From CAVTWY01 sp963738575 (lineage in GTDB: Bacteria; Pseudomonadota; Gammaproteobacteria; Burkholderiales; Burkholderiaceae_C), in NCBI GenBank assembly GCA_963738575.1, contig CAVTWY010000002.1, forward strand, positions 806,001 through 870,000: a stretch of 64,000 nucleotides of DNA. The letters are read 5' to 3'. Of the stretch, positions 17,372-25,416 are shown one piece after another. The notes beneath the pieces were generated by a model, which was not told the DNA's origin, did no database searches, and saw only the letters and a program-made list of their open reading frames with translations. The number at the start of each line of letters is the position of its first letter. Position 1 is the first letter of the stretch. The position numbers and the translations under genes were made by a program.

Positions 17372-18168
17372 ACAGCCACCGCCCCGGCCATGATGGCATG
17401 CAGTTGCCGCAGACCGTCGGTGAGCGCGGCCGGCCCAGGCTGCAAGATGTCGCATGATTTGATCTCATGCAGTTGCCCGATGCGCACAGCGGACACATCC
17501 CCCCAGCCTTCTCGCGCCGCGACCTTCTCGGGCCTGAATTTTTTGCCGCACCATGAACCAATGATCACATCGGGTGCGCGGCGAACGGGCTCAAGCAGAT
17601 CAGCGATCACACGGTCACGGCCCATGCGCTGCGTCCCCAGCTCTGGAAAAATGTCGTCGCCCCCCGCCATGCCGATCAACTCCGACACCCACTGGATGGC
17701 ACTGATTCGAGGGTCGTCCCATTCTTCAAAGTAGACGCGAGGTCGACGCGACCACGTCGCAGCGACTGCGGCGATGCGCAGGTGCTCGGCCTGGCAATCG
17801 GTGATCCACGTTGCCGCACGCTCATCGGCGTGAACCAACCGCGCCACCATGCGCAGCGTTTCAAAAATCTCGGCCACGCTGCGTTGGTTGGTCACCAACA
17901 CATTCAGCCCTGCACGGATCAGTTTGTCGGCCAAAGCCGCTTGCATGTCAGAGAAGCCGATCACCAAGTCAGGTTGCAGCGCCACAATCGCGTCGATCTT
18001 TCCATCCAAGAAGGCCGAAACGCGTGGCTTCTCTTGCCGCGCCCGCCGCGGCCGCACGGTGTAGCCTGAAATGCCGACGATGCGGTCGGCCTCTCCCAGC
18101 AAGTACAGCCACTCGGTCGTTTCTTCAGTCAGGCAGACGATTCGCTGCGGACCAAGGTGGCTGGTCAT
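17365..18168 (-). CDS. BtuF-like cobalamin-binding protein without signal peptide
   Basis: A 267-residue protein of the helical-backbone metal/cobalamin-binding family (BtuF-like). Marks are RIVCLTEETTEWLYLLGEADRIVGISGYT at the N-terminus, LQPDLVIGFSDMQ and APDVIIGSWCGKK. From ATG 18168 it starts at the mature-domain boundary and has no signal peptide. A longer frame to 18240 adds no convincing one and lies inside btuB. It starts 7 bases after the btuB stop, so it shares the riboswitch-controlled transcript. No BtuC or BtuD lies nearby. Confidence 0.8.
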   Translation of the reverse strand: MTSHLGPQRIVCLTEETTEWLYLLGEADRIVGISGYTVRPRRARQEKPRVSAFLDGKIDAIVALQPDLVIGFSDMQAALADKLIRAGLNVLVTNQRSVAEIFETLRMVARLVHADERAATWITDCQAEHLRIAAVAATWSRRPRVYFEEWDDPRISAIQWVSELIGMAGGDDIFPELGTQRMGRDRVIADLLEPVRRAPDVIIGSWCGKKFRPEKVAAREGWGDVSAVRIGQLHEIKSCDILQPGPAALTDGLRQLHAIMAGAVAVG

Positions 18169-18175
18169 GGCGGCT

Positions 18176-20074
18176 CTACCAACCAGAGCCGTTGTAGCGC
18201 AGGCCCAACCACACCTGGCGACCAGGTGCTTGGTAGTCAAGCGCGGGTTGATAGGCCACGTCGCCCAGGTTGGTCACCTTGGCCTCAACGGCCCAAGCTG
18301 GGTTGACGCGCCACCTTGCTGACACGTCAACAAGCGTGTAAGCCTTCAATGTTGCACCACCCTCGGGGCGCGCACCAACATTCACGAGCGCAGCACCCAA
18401 CGCCCAAGCGCCTTCGGTCCAGTCAGCCCGAACACTCGCTTGATGTGCGGCCCGGCGGGTCAAGCGCGCACCGGTGTCAGCGTTTTGGGCATCCAGCAGA
18501 TCAAGCGTTCCACCCCAACGCCACGCCCCCACCCGATGCGAGGACGCCAAGGTTGCGCCCTGCATGCGAGCACGCCCTATGTTGCGGGCACAGCCAAAGC
18601 TGTAGGCGGGGTCTGCCGGGCAAAGGGCACTGTCGGCCTCAAACCCGATCAAGCCGCGCACTTGATTGCGGTACACCGTTACCGAGGCGTCGGTGTTCGC
18701 TTGCTGCCAATTCAGGCCCAGCTCCAGGTTGCGACTGCGCTCGGCTTGCACCGTAGAAACGCCAAAACCGGGGAAGTACAGCTCGTTGAAGCTGGGGGCG
18801 CGAAACGCCGTGCCTGCGTTGGCCCGGAGCGCCCATTGCGGACCCAGCGCCATGCGCCAACCCAAACGCCCAGTCGTGGCCGCGCCAAAAACACTGTTGC
18901 GGTCGTGACGCGCGTCGGCTTGCAAGGTGTGAGCACCGTGTGTTGACGTCCAGCCCAGCACGAACGCATGGTTAACACGCGCTGGCGATTGCAAAAAGCC
19001 GGTGGCCTCCACGCCTTCTTTCAAGCGCTCGAAAGCAACCACCAGTTGTTGCTGCGCAGTGGGTCGCCACTGATGTTGCCACGTCAACTGATCCCGCTGC
19101 GTCTCATAGTTGGACACGGTGCCTCCACCCGATTGAACATCGTCATGTTGACGCGCCAGTTGCAGACTTTGGGTCCAACCTTGTGCCAAAGCCCCTCGGT
19201 AATCGGCCGATAAGAGGCGCATGATCTGCCGGTTGCGAAAATCGGCTGAGCTGTCGGCAGCAAAGTTGGGGGGCAAGAAATCAGCCCCGTCGAACTGCGC
19301 GTTCAATCGCGATTCCAAAACGGTCAGGCCCACGCGATGCCCCACGGCCGGGGTGTACCCCAATTTGACATGCGCTGCGTTGCGCACGTAACCATCACGG
19401 TCCGGGTTGTACAACCCGAAGCGGTCGTTGGGTGCCACCGCCGACACCCCCCTCGACTGTTCGCGACCCAGGGACAAAGCCCCGTCCCATGCGCCCACGC
19501 GGCCGCTCAACCCCACGCTGACATCGCCCGAGCCAAGACTGCCGACCATCACTTTGGCGCTCACCCTCGAGGCCTCAGCGCCCTGTCGCGTGGTGATGCG
19601 GATGACGCCACCGACCGCGTCTGCGCCCCACAAGCTGGACGCAGCACCGCGCAGCACTTCAACGCGCTCGACTTGAGCCAAAGACAGCCCTTCAAATGCC
19701 AACTGTCCCAGCGTGGCAGAGCCCATGCGCACGCCGTCAATCAACACCACCACACTGGCGGCGCTGTTGCCACGCACAAACAGGCTGGCCGTTTGACCGG
19801 GCCCCCCATTGCGGGATAACTGCAGCCCGGCCGCGCGTCGCAGCAGGTCCTCCAACGAGTCAGCCGTGCTGGCTTCAATCGCAACCGCATCGATAACCAC
19901 CACGTCACTTGTGGCACTTGCAAGTGGCAACGCTTCGCGCGAGCCCGTGACCTCCACCGTTTGTGGCGCGGATTGGGCATGCAGCCCGCTCGTCAAAGCC
20001 AACAAGGTCAAAGCAAAAGAAATGCGCAGCTTGCCGCCGCTGAATCCAACGTCAGAAAAGCAAAGTGAGTTCAT
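18176..20074 (-). CDS. btuB: BtuB-like TonB-dependent vitamin B12 receptor
   Basis: A 632-residue outer-membrane receptor that brings cobalamin across the outer membrane with TonB energy. From ATG 20074 there is a signal peptide (SFALTLLALTSGLHAQ), a TonB-box-like stretch (QTVEVTGSRE), a plug domain (IDAVAIEASTADSLEDLLRR, LIDGVRMGS, VERVEVLRGAASSLWGADAVGGVI) and a beta-barrel ending in the aromatic residue of NGSGW. The B12 assignment rests on the cobalamin riboswitch upstream and the BtuF-like gene downstream. A longer frame to 20194 runs into the riboswitch and is rejected. Confidence 0.92.
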   Translation of the reverse strand: MNSLCFSDVGFSGGKLRISFALTLLALTSGLHAQSAPQTVEVTGSREALPLASATSDVVVIDAVAIEASTADSLEDLLRRAAGLQLSRNGGPGQTASLFVRGNSAASVVVLIDGVRMGSATLGQLAFEGLSLAQVERVEVLRGAASSLWGADAVGGVIRITTRQGAEASRVSAKVMVGSLGSGDVSVGLSGRVGAWDGALSLGREQSRGVSAVAPNDRFGLYNPDRDGYVRNAAHVKLGYTPAVGHRVGLTVLESRLNAQFDGADFLPPNFAADSSADFRNRQIMRLLSADYRGALAQGWTQSLQLARQHDDVQSGGGTVSNYETQRDQLTWQHQWRPTAQQQLVVAFERLKEGVEATGFLQSPARVNHAFVLGWTSTHGAHTLQADARHDRNSVFGAATTGRLGWRMALGPQWALRANAGTAFRAPSFNELYFPGFGVSTVQAERSRNLELGLNWQQANTDASVTVYRNQVRGLIGFEADSALCPADPAYSFGCARNIGRARMQGATLASSHRVGAWRWGGTLDLLDAQNADTGARLTRRAAHQASVRADWTEGAWALGAALVNVGARPEGGATLKAYTLVDVSARWRVNPAWAVEAKVTNLGDVAYQPALDYQAPGRQVWLGLRYNGSGW

Positions 20075-20159
20075 GGTGAGAATAGGCCCAAGGCCAAAGC
20101 ACTGCGCAACACTGCTTCCCCGCAGTGAACGCGATCCAAGCCGCGCAGTGACGCGCCGC

Positions 20160-20350
20160 TCCCTTTGTTGGCCGGTATCCGGGCTGGCGGTCAAATTTGC
20201 GCGGTCTTCCCAAGGCGTGAGCCTCAGTGACCTGCTTGCGCAAACGAGGTGTTCTTGCGAACCCCAGACCGCTTACCGTTGCGGGGGCAGCGCAGGTTGG
20301 ACGTGGCCCGCTAGGCATAGTCGCTCTGCTTCCCGTTTAACGTGGTCGAC
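20160..20350 (-). ncRNA. cobalamin riboswitch
   Basis: Read on the minus strand, this leader holds the conserved pieces of the AdoCbl aptamer in order: GTTAAACGGGAA, the core GCTGCCCCCGCAACGGTAA, a GGGAAGACCG segment and the B12 box AGCCCGGATACCGGCC (about 20171-20187). The gap between it and btuB (20075-20160) carries further GC-rich inverted repeats that may form the expression platform. It should turn btuB and the BtuF-like gene off when B12 is ample. Ends are approximate. Confidence 0.93.
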
Positions 20351-20400
20351 CAAGAGAGGCGCGACCATGCACCAACGCGGCCATGCTAACACTGCCCCCC

Positions 20401-20406
20401 TACAAT
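20401..20406 (+). promoter_or_regulatory. possible -10 element of the zapB-like/zapA operon
   Basis: TACAAT lies 33 bases before the zapB-like ATG, in the region divergent from the cobalamin riboswitch. A clear -35 is not seen. Confidence 0.35.
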
Positions 20407-20439
20407 CCCTCCTCACCAGTCCTGCCCTAAGGGGTTTCC

Positions 20440-20676
20440 ATGTCGACCCTCGAAGACCTTGCCGACCGCATCGAGCGCCTTGTGCTGCGACACGAAGAGC
20501 TTGAACGCACCAATGGCTTGCTGCGCAAGCAGCTTGAATTGGTGACGGGTGAGCGTGACAACCTGCGCTCTCGGCTCACGGCAGCTCGCGCGCGCATCGA
20601 CACACTGATTGAACGGCTCCCACAAGCCCTGCCGGCGACAGTACCTTTCACGCCAATCGACGGGGCTGATTCATGA
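20440..20676 (+). CDS. small coiled-coil protein, ZapB-like (TIGR02449 type)
   Basis: A 78-residue protein, almost wholly one coiled coil from about 5 to 60 (LADRIERLVLRHEELER, LLRKQLELVTGERDNLRSRL). It resembles the short ZapB-like proteins that sit directly before zapA in many gamma- and betaproteobacteria. The next gene starts within its stop codon (ATGA). A role in Z-ring organisation is inferred from the neighbour and the fold. Confidence 0.82.
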   Translation: MSTLEDLADRIERLVLRHEELERTNGLLRKQLELVTGERDNLRSRLTAARARIDTLIERLPQALPATVPFTPIDGADS

Positions 20677-21005
20677 AGCAAATCGAAGTCACTATCCTGG
20701 GCCAAAGTTACCGCTTGATGTGCCCCGATGACGGCGAGGCGTCGCTGCGTGAAGCGGTGGGCATTGTTGACCAAGAGATGAGCGCCATCCGAGACGCGGG
20801 CAAAGTGAAGGCGCGTGAACGCAATGCCGTGCTGGCGGCACTCAACCTGGCATACCGCCTTGCCGAGCGCGGTAGCAGCAGCGGCGCACCGAGTACGGGA
20901 CTGCCCCCGGCGCAAAATGGCTCAAGCCGTGTGGTCAATGACACGGTTGATCGGCTTGTGCAACGCATCGACAGGGTTTTGGGCAACGACGGTCACCTCA
21001 TTTGA
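20673..21005 (+). CDS. zapA: ZapA, cell division protein
   Basis: A 110-residue ZapA that binds and bundles FtsZ filaments at midcell. The N-terminal strand region (KQIEVTILGQSYRLMCPDDGEASLREAV) and the long C-terminal helix are typical. Translationally coupled to the coiled-coil gene before it. A 6S RNA gene follows, an order known in other proteobacteria. Confidence 0.93.
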   Translation: MKQIEVTILGQSYRLMCPDDGEASLREAVGIVDQEMSAIRDAGKVKARERNAVLAALNLAYRLAERGSSSGAPSTGLPPAQNGSSRVVNDTVDRLVQRIDRVLGNDGHLI

Positions 21006-21061
21006 GCCTGTTGCGGCCTAGAATGCATTCGTCCGTCGCATGCTCAAGGGTCAATAACTCC

Positions 21062-21212
21062 TTGAACCGATGCTCTATGAGCTAGGGTTTGGAACATTGC
21101 CAAGTGGGTGTGATCGTCTCGCGTCAGATGAACCCGAAGCTTGGCTGCCCTTACCCACCTGAACTTCACCTTGGGTTCAGGACTGCGGCCCTAGGTTTGC
21201 GGCGGACACCCC
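21062..21212 (+). ncRNA. ssrS: 6S RNA
   Basis: The stretch after zapA folds as a 6S RNA. A closing stem CTAGGG (21082-21087) pairs with CCCTAG (21189-21194). An inner stem GTGGGT (21104-21109) pairs with ACCCAC (21153-21158). The 3' strand of the central region carries the small hairpin CTGAAC / GTTCAG (21159-21164 and 21174-21179), as in E. coli, followed by a CTGCGG segment. 6S RNA mimics an open promoter and holds sigma-70 polymerase in stationary phase. The position between zapA and the next gene supports the call. Ends are approximate. Confidence 0.82.
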
Positions 21213-21242
21213 CCTTCCCCTCAACCCCAACCATTCCCCGCC

Positions 21243-21695
21243 ATGGCTTACTGGCTGATGAAGAGTGAGCCCACCGAGGTTTCGATCGACGACCTCGCAC
21301 GCAAGACACAAGTCCCTTGGTTTGGTGTCCGCAATTACCTGGCACGCAACTACATGCGCGACATGATGCACGTGGGCGATGGCGTGTTGTTTTATCACTC
21401 GTCGTGCCCACAGCCCGGTGTGGCCGGCTTGGCGGTGGTCGCAAGCGCCGCGTACCCCGACGAAACGCAATTTGATCCCCAAAGCAAGTACTTCGACCCC
21501 AAGGCGACACGCGAGACACCTCGCTGGATGCATGTCGACGTCAAGTTTGTGAGGAAGACCGTGTTGCTTCCTCTGGCGGCCATGCGCGAGCACAAAGGCC
21601 TTGCGTCGATGGTGCTGCTCAAGCCTGGAAATCGCCTCTCCATCACGCCCGTGACAGCTGCGCAATGGCGCGTTGTCAACCAGTGCCTGTCATGA
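21243..21695 (+). CDS. EVE-domain protein
   Basis: A 150-residue single-domain EVE protein (PUA-like fold, related to eukaryotic THYN1), a family proposed to bind modified bases in RNA or DNA. Marks are MAYWLMKSEPTEVSIDDL at the start, WFGVRNYLARNYMRDMMHVGDGVLFYHSS and the closing segment near VVNQCLS. The last bases overlap the start of the TauE/SafE gene (ATGA). Specific function unknown. Confidence 0.92.
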   Translation: MAYWLMKSEPTEVSIDDLARKTQVPWFGVRNYLARNYMRDMMHVGDGVLFYHSSCPQPGVAGLAVVASAAYPDETQFDPQSKYFDPKATRETPRWMHVDVKFVRKTVLLPLAAMREHKGLASMVLLKPGNRLSITPVTAAQWRVVNQCLS

Positions 21696-22507
21696 ATCTT
21701 GACTCGACTTTTGTTGCGCAATTGTTGGTGCTTGGCTGTTTTACAGGGTTTCTGGCAGGATTGTTGGGCATCGGCGGTGGCATGTTGATGGTGCCCTTCT
21801 TGACCATGCTTTTAACGGCACGAGGCCTGGACAGCGGCTTGGCTGTCAAGATGGCCATTGCCACGTCGATGGCCACCATCGTTTTTACCGCGATTGCCAG
21901 CGTGCGAGCACACCACAAGCGCGGCGCCGTTCGCTGGGATTTGGTGCGAGGCCTGGCGCCAGGCATCGTGGCGGGAGGAATGCTTGCGGGTGCGGGCGTC
22001 TTCGCGCTACTCAAAGGCCAGTGGCTGGCCACTTTCTTTGGCGCCTTTGTCGGCTTCTCCGCACTTCAAATGTTGCGCAACCGACAACCTGCAGCGGCTC
22101 GGCAAATGCCCGGCGCCCTGGGACAGGCCGGCGCTGGGGCCGGCATCGGGTTCTTGTCGGGATTGGTGGGGGCTGGCGGTGGTTTTGTATCGGTGCCGTG
22201 GATGACTTGGTGCAATGTGCCCATGCATCACGCCGTCGCCACCAGTGCCGCGCTGGGGTTCCCTATCGCCGTGGCCAACACGGTGGGTTACCTGCTGGGC
22301 AGCTGGCAGCTACCCAGCGCCCTGCCGGGTGCCTTGGGCTACCTCTACTTGCCAGCGCTGGGCATCATTGCGGTGGCCAGCGTCACGATGGCGCCGCTGG
22401 GTGCCAAAGCGGCGCACTCACTTAACGTCAAGCAACTCAAGCGCGTTTTCGCGTTCATGTTATTTGGCTTGGCCGCTTACATGCTCTACCGCGGCCTTTT
22501 CGGCTGA
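21692..22507 (+). CDS. TauE/SafE-family membrane permease
   Basis: A 271-residue integral membrane protein of the TauE/SafE (formerly DUF81) family, thought to export sulfonates or related anions. It has eight or so hydrophobic segments with two repeats of a Gly-rich motif (GFLAGLLGIGGGMLMVPFL and GFLSGLVGAGGGFVSVPWM). The ATG at 21692 is coupled to the EVE gene stop; a longer frame start at 21665 is not needed. Substrate unknown. Confidence 0.9.
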   Translation: MNLDSTFVAQLLVLGCFTGFLAGLLGIGGGMLMVPFLTMLLTARGLDSGLAVKMAIATSMATIVFTAIASVRAHHKRGAVRWDLVRGLAPGIVAGGMLAGAGVFALLKGQWLATFFGAFVGFSALQMLRNRQPAAARQMPGALGQAGAGAGIGFLSGLVGAGGGFVSVPWMTWCNVPMHHAVATSAALGFPIAVANTVGYLLGSWQLPSALPGALGYLYLPALGIIAVASVTMAPLGAKAAHSLNVKQLKRVFAFMLFGLAAYMLYRGLFG

Positions 22508-22549
22508 CAACAGCGAACAGCGGGGGCTCGAAACCGAGAAAGGCGGCCG

Positions 22550-23548
22550 TCAGGCGTCGTCAAATTTAATGCTGGCAAGCGTCACTTGGTTGCCACCGCG
22601 AAATTGCGCCTGCTGCAACGCTGCCTCGCTGGCGTGGGTGACCTCAGCCACCGTGGAGGCCGTGTGCGGAAAGCTCGCCACCCCCATCGATACTGAGAAT
22701 CCCAGGTCGTGCCCCTCATGCGCAACAATGTGCGTGGCGCATTGACGGCGTAAGCCTTCCATGCGCGTGTGCGCTGTGGCCAACCCAACGCCTGACAACA
22801 AAATGGCAAAGCGCTCGCCCGTCAATCGGCCAGACGCGTCCATGGCACGCGTGTTGCTGCGAAGCACGCGCCCCAACTGCTCCACCACACGCTGCCGGGC
22901 AGCTGCACCAAGGGCCAGCACATCAGGGCGCAGGGGGTCGAGCTCAATCGTGACCAAAGCAAATTGCCGCTGCTCACGCGTCGACAGGTCGGCTTCGCGC
23001 GCCAGCTGTTCGTCAAAGTGGGCCCGGGTGTGCATGCCGGTGATGACGTCACGCATTTGGCGGTCTTGTGCATCAAGCCGCATTTGCTCGAGTGACTTTT
23101 GCTGCTGTTCGAGTTGCTGCAATGCAGCTTTGAGTTGTGCTTCTTTTTGCCGTTCAGCACTTAAGTTATGCCAGATGACACACAGGTCACGCTGCGGCGA
23201 GCCATCTTCGCCCACCAGCATGCGCGTGGCACCAAACTCGTGGCGCTCACCACGGTATTCAAACTTGTGCTCGGCATTCAAGGGCGCACCGTTAGCGATC
23301 GCAGCGACATCGGCTGCGCGCAACAATTTGGCGAAATCCGGTTCAAAAATCTGTGCGTCGGTTTTGCCAAGAATGTCGTCTAGCGGGCGCCCGATCCATT
23401 CGGCCATGGCCTCATTCACGTGCACGTAGGCGCCCGTGGCGGCGTTTTTGAGCGCCAACAAATCGCCACGCTGCGACAGCGTCGTGGCCAAAAGGGACGA
23501 TGCCACGCGGTGTAACACCGAGGTTTGTTTGGGGTCAGTGGGGTTCAT
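22550..23548 (-). CDS. PAS-GGDEF protein with degenerate GGDEF motif
   Basis: A 332-residue soluble protein. Residues 20-135 look like a PAS sensor domain (KNAATGAYVHVNEAMAEWIGR). A coiled-coil linker (AALQQLEQQQKSLEQMRLDAQDRQMRDVITGMHTRAHFD) leads into a GGDEF-like domain. The signature reads TGERF in RLTGERFAILL, so the first Gly and the second acidic residue are lost. It is therefore probably not an active diguanylate cyclase and may act by binding or signalling through partners. ATG 23548 is chosen over TTG 23551. Convergent with the TauE/SafE gene. Confidence 0.82.
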   Translation of the reverse strand: MNPTDPKQTSVLHRVASSLLATTLSQRGDLLALKNAATGAYVHVNEAMAEWIGRPLDDILGKTDAQIFEPDFAKLLRAADVAAIANGAPLNAEHKFEYRGERHEFGATRMLVGEDGSPQRDLCVIWHNLSAERQKEAQLKAALQQLEQQQKSLEQMRLDAQDRQMRDVITGMHTRAHFDEQLAREADLSTREQRQFALVTIELDPLRPDVLALGAAARQRVVEQLGRVLRSNTRAMDASGRLTGERFAILLSGVGLATAHTRMEGLRRQCATHIVAHEGHDLGFSVSMGVASFPHTASTVAEVTHASEAALQQAQFRGGNQVTLASIKFDDA

Positions 23549-23958
23549 CAAGCCAATGGTTGGCGCACAGCACCGTAAAAATCAAAAGCCAAGCTGCGCC
23601 CATAATTGTCGTCAATTGTCACTGACTGTGCCGCTCACGTGCGCTGGATTGCGGCGTCTAATCGTGCTTTTTTACGGTAAATGCCAGGGCCAAACCGGGT
23701 GGCAAGCGCCACTCAAAGCTTTGTGCTTCAGACGTCGCGCCGACGCCGATAGACTGCATCCACCATGATTTCTGGCTATAATGCGCGGTTTCCGGCCACG
23801 CTACGGCTTGGCCAGATCCATTGAACCAGCCAGACTGAACCAGCAGGGCCAAACCGCCCAGCCAGCACCAAGCACCTTTCGACACATCGTCGATTCAGCG
23901 TTGGTGGCCCACCGGCTTCAGCCCCTCAAGTAACCGCATTCAGGACCGCAAGACATCC
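23549..23958. other. intergenic region with the rpsU promoter and leader
   Basis: About 410 bases without a credible gene. It holds the likely rpsU promoter (-10 at 23777-23782) and a leader of roughly 170 bases. No tRNA, terminator with a T-run or other structured RNA was recognised by eye. Confidence 0.6.
23777..23782 (+). promoter_or_regulatory. -10 element upstream of rpsU
   Basis: A perfect TATAAT. The hexamer 17 bases upstream (CTGCAT) is a weak -35. The transcript would have a leader of about 170 bases before rpsU. Confidence 0.5.
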
Positions 23959-24171
23959 ATGACCACGATCCGTGTCAAAGAAAACGAGCCCTTCGACGTT
24001 GCCCTTCGCCGCTTCAAGCGCACGATTGAAAAACTGGGCCTCTTGACCGACCTTCGTGCCCGTGAGTTCTACGAAAAGCCCACCGCTGAGCGCAAACGCA
24101 AAAAAGCCGCCGCCGTGAAGCGCCATTACAAGCGTGTACGCAGCATGCAGCTGCCAAAAAAGCTGTTCTAA
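23959..24171 (+). CDS. rpsU: 30S ribosomal protein bS21
   Basis: The 70-residue bS21, a basic helical protein of the small subunit platform that helps initiate on mRNA. The sequence MTTIRVKENEPFDVALRRFKR and the basic C-terminus match the family, as does the length. yqeY follows, as is common in betaproteobacteria. Confidence 0.97.
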   Translation: MTTIRVKENEPFDVALRRFKRTIEKLGLLTDLRAREFYEKPTAERKRKKAAAVKRHYKRVRSMQLPKKLF

Positions 24172-24213
24172 GTCAGCCGTTTGCGGTGGGGCCTGGCTGC
24201 CCTTCTACCCTCG

Positions 24214-24255
24214 AGCCCGCGTGCGATACCCAAGCAAGCGGGCTTTTGCTTTTTT
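24214..24255 (+). terminator. Rho-independent terminator after rpsU
   Basis: AGCCCGC (24214-24220) pairs with GCGGGCT (24238-24244) over a 17-base loop, followed by a T-rich tract to 24255. It ends just before the yqeY ribosome binding site and could end or attenuate rpsU transcription. Confidence 0.65.
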
Positions 24256-24268
24256 ACGGAGCACCATC

Positions 24269-24721
24269 ATGAGCCTCAAAGACCAAATCACTGAAGACAT
24301 GAAAGTTGCCATGCGCGCCAAGGACAGCGCGCGCCTGCTCACCATCCGCATGCTGTTGGCAGCCATCAAGCAAAAAGAAGTGGATGAGCGCATCGTGCTG
24401 GAAGACGCACAAACGGTCAGCATCGTGGACAAGCTCATCAAACAACGCAAAGACTCTATTGCGGCGTTTGAGTTGGCCGCGCGCCAAGATTTGGTGGACA
24501 AAGAGACGGCCGAGCTCGTGGTGCTTCAGGCTTACTTGCCCTCTCGCTTGTCGGCGGAGCAAGTGGGTGCCGAAGTCAAAGCCATCGTAACAAGCCTTGG
24601 CGCGACCGGGCCTGCAGACATGGGCCGTGTGATGGCGGCTGTTAAGGCGCAGCTGGCTGGCAAAGCCGACATGAGCTTGGTGTCGACTGCCGTGAAGCAG
24701 GCGTTGGCGAATCCAAACTGA
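24269..24721 (+). CDS. GatB/YqeY-domain protein
   Basis: A 150-residue YqeY-family protein, helical, related to the tail domain of GatB, which contacts tRNA. Marks are SLKDQITEDMKVAMRAKDSARL, the VLQAYLPSRLS segment and the C-terminal GPADMGRVMAAVKAQLAGKADMSLV. GGAG lies 8 bases before the ATG; the longer frame from 24134 reads through the terminator and is rejected. Exact role unknown. Confidence 0.92.
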   Translation: MSLKDQITEDMKVAMRAKDSARLLTIRMLLAAIKQKEVDERIVLEDAQTVSIVDKLIKQRKDSIAAFELAARQDLVDKETAELVVLQAYLPSRLSAEQVGAEVKAIVTSLGATGPADMGRVMAAVKAQLAGKADMSLVSTAVKQALANPN

Positions 24722-24877
24722 AACACGGTAGGCCAGCATCTGCGGGTGGTCGCTGGCCGGATCGACACGCTCAATTGCAGCCCCGAGGTTTCCCGGGGAG
24801 TGGTGTTCAAAACGACGTTTAACGCTCAGGACTCCGTACATTTGCACCTGAGCGGATCGCGCAATGGATTTCACCCC

Positions 24878-25416
24878 ATGAAAACACTACTCACGTTGTC
24901 AAAATTGATCGACGGTTTCACCGACTGGTTTGCCGTCATCGCCAAGTGGGCCATCTTTGCATCGTGCCTCATCAGCGCCGTCAATGCGGTAGTGCGCTAC
25001 GTGTTTGACTACAGCTCCAACGCGTTTACCGAGATTCAGTGGTACTTGTTTGCAGGTGCTGTGATGCTGGGTGCCTCGCAAGTGCTTCGGGTCAATGAAC
25101 ACGTTCGGGTTGACGTGCTGTACGGGCGCTACACGGCAAAACGCAGGCGCTCATCGATCTATTTGGGTTGTTGTTGTTCTTCCTGCCGTCCATGGCCATT
25201 CTGTTTTATTACGCTTGGCCCATGTTCACCGGCATGCTGGCTTCAGGCGAGGTGTCCAGCAACGCAGGTGGATTGATTCGCTGGCCCGTGATGCTGATGC
25301 TGCCATTGGGTTTTGCCATGCTCTTTGTGCAGGGCATCTCAGAGATCATCAAGCGCGTTGGGTGGCTCACCCACCAATACGAAGGCAATTTCAGCTACGA
25401 AAGGCCCCTGCAATGA
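24878..25416 (+). pseudogene. dctQ: TRAP transporter small subunit DctQ, broken by one frameshift
   Basis: The small membrane subunit of a TRAP transporter. It reads from ATG 24878 (KTLLTLSKLIDGFTDWFAVIAKWA) to about 25138 in one frame. It then continues in another frame (LLFFLPSMAILFYYAWPMFTG) to the TGA at 25416. The break is at an A-run, 25138-25141: one more A would give a 179-residue protein with four membrane segments, the family-typical size. The stop overlaps the dctM start (ATGA). A sequencing error is as likely as a real mutation. If real, the transporter would be inactive unless the frame is corrected in expression. Confidence 0.88.

Noticed and set aside
24770..24805. Possible terminator after yqeY (CCCCG / CGGGG)
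   Set aside because: Only a 5-bp stem and no T-run.
25071..25412. N-terminal extension of dctM
   Set aside because: It is out-of-frame dctQ sequence with poor composition.
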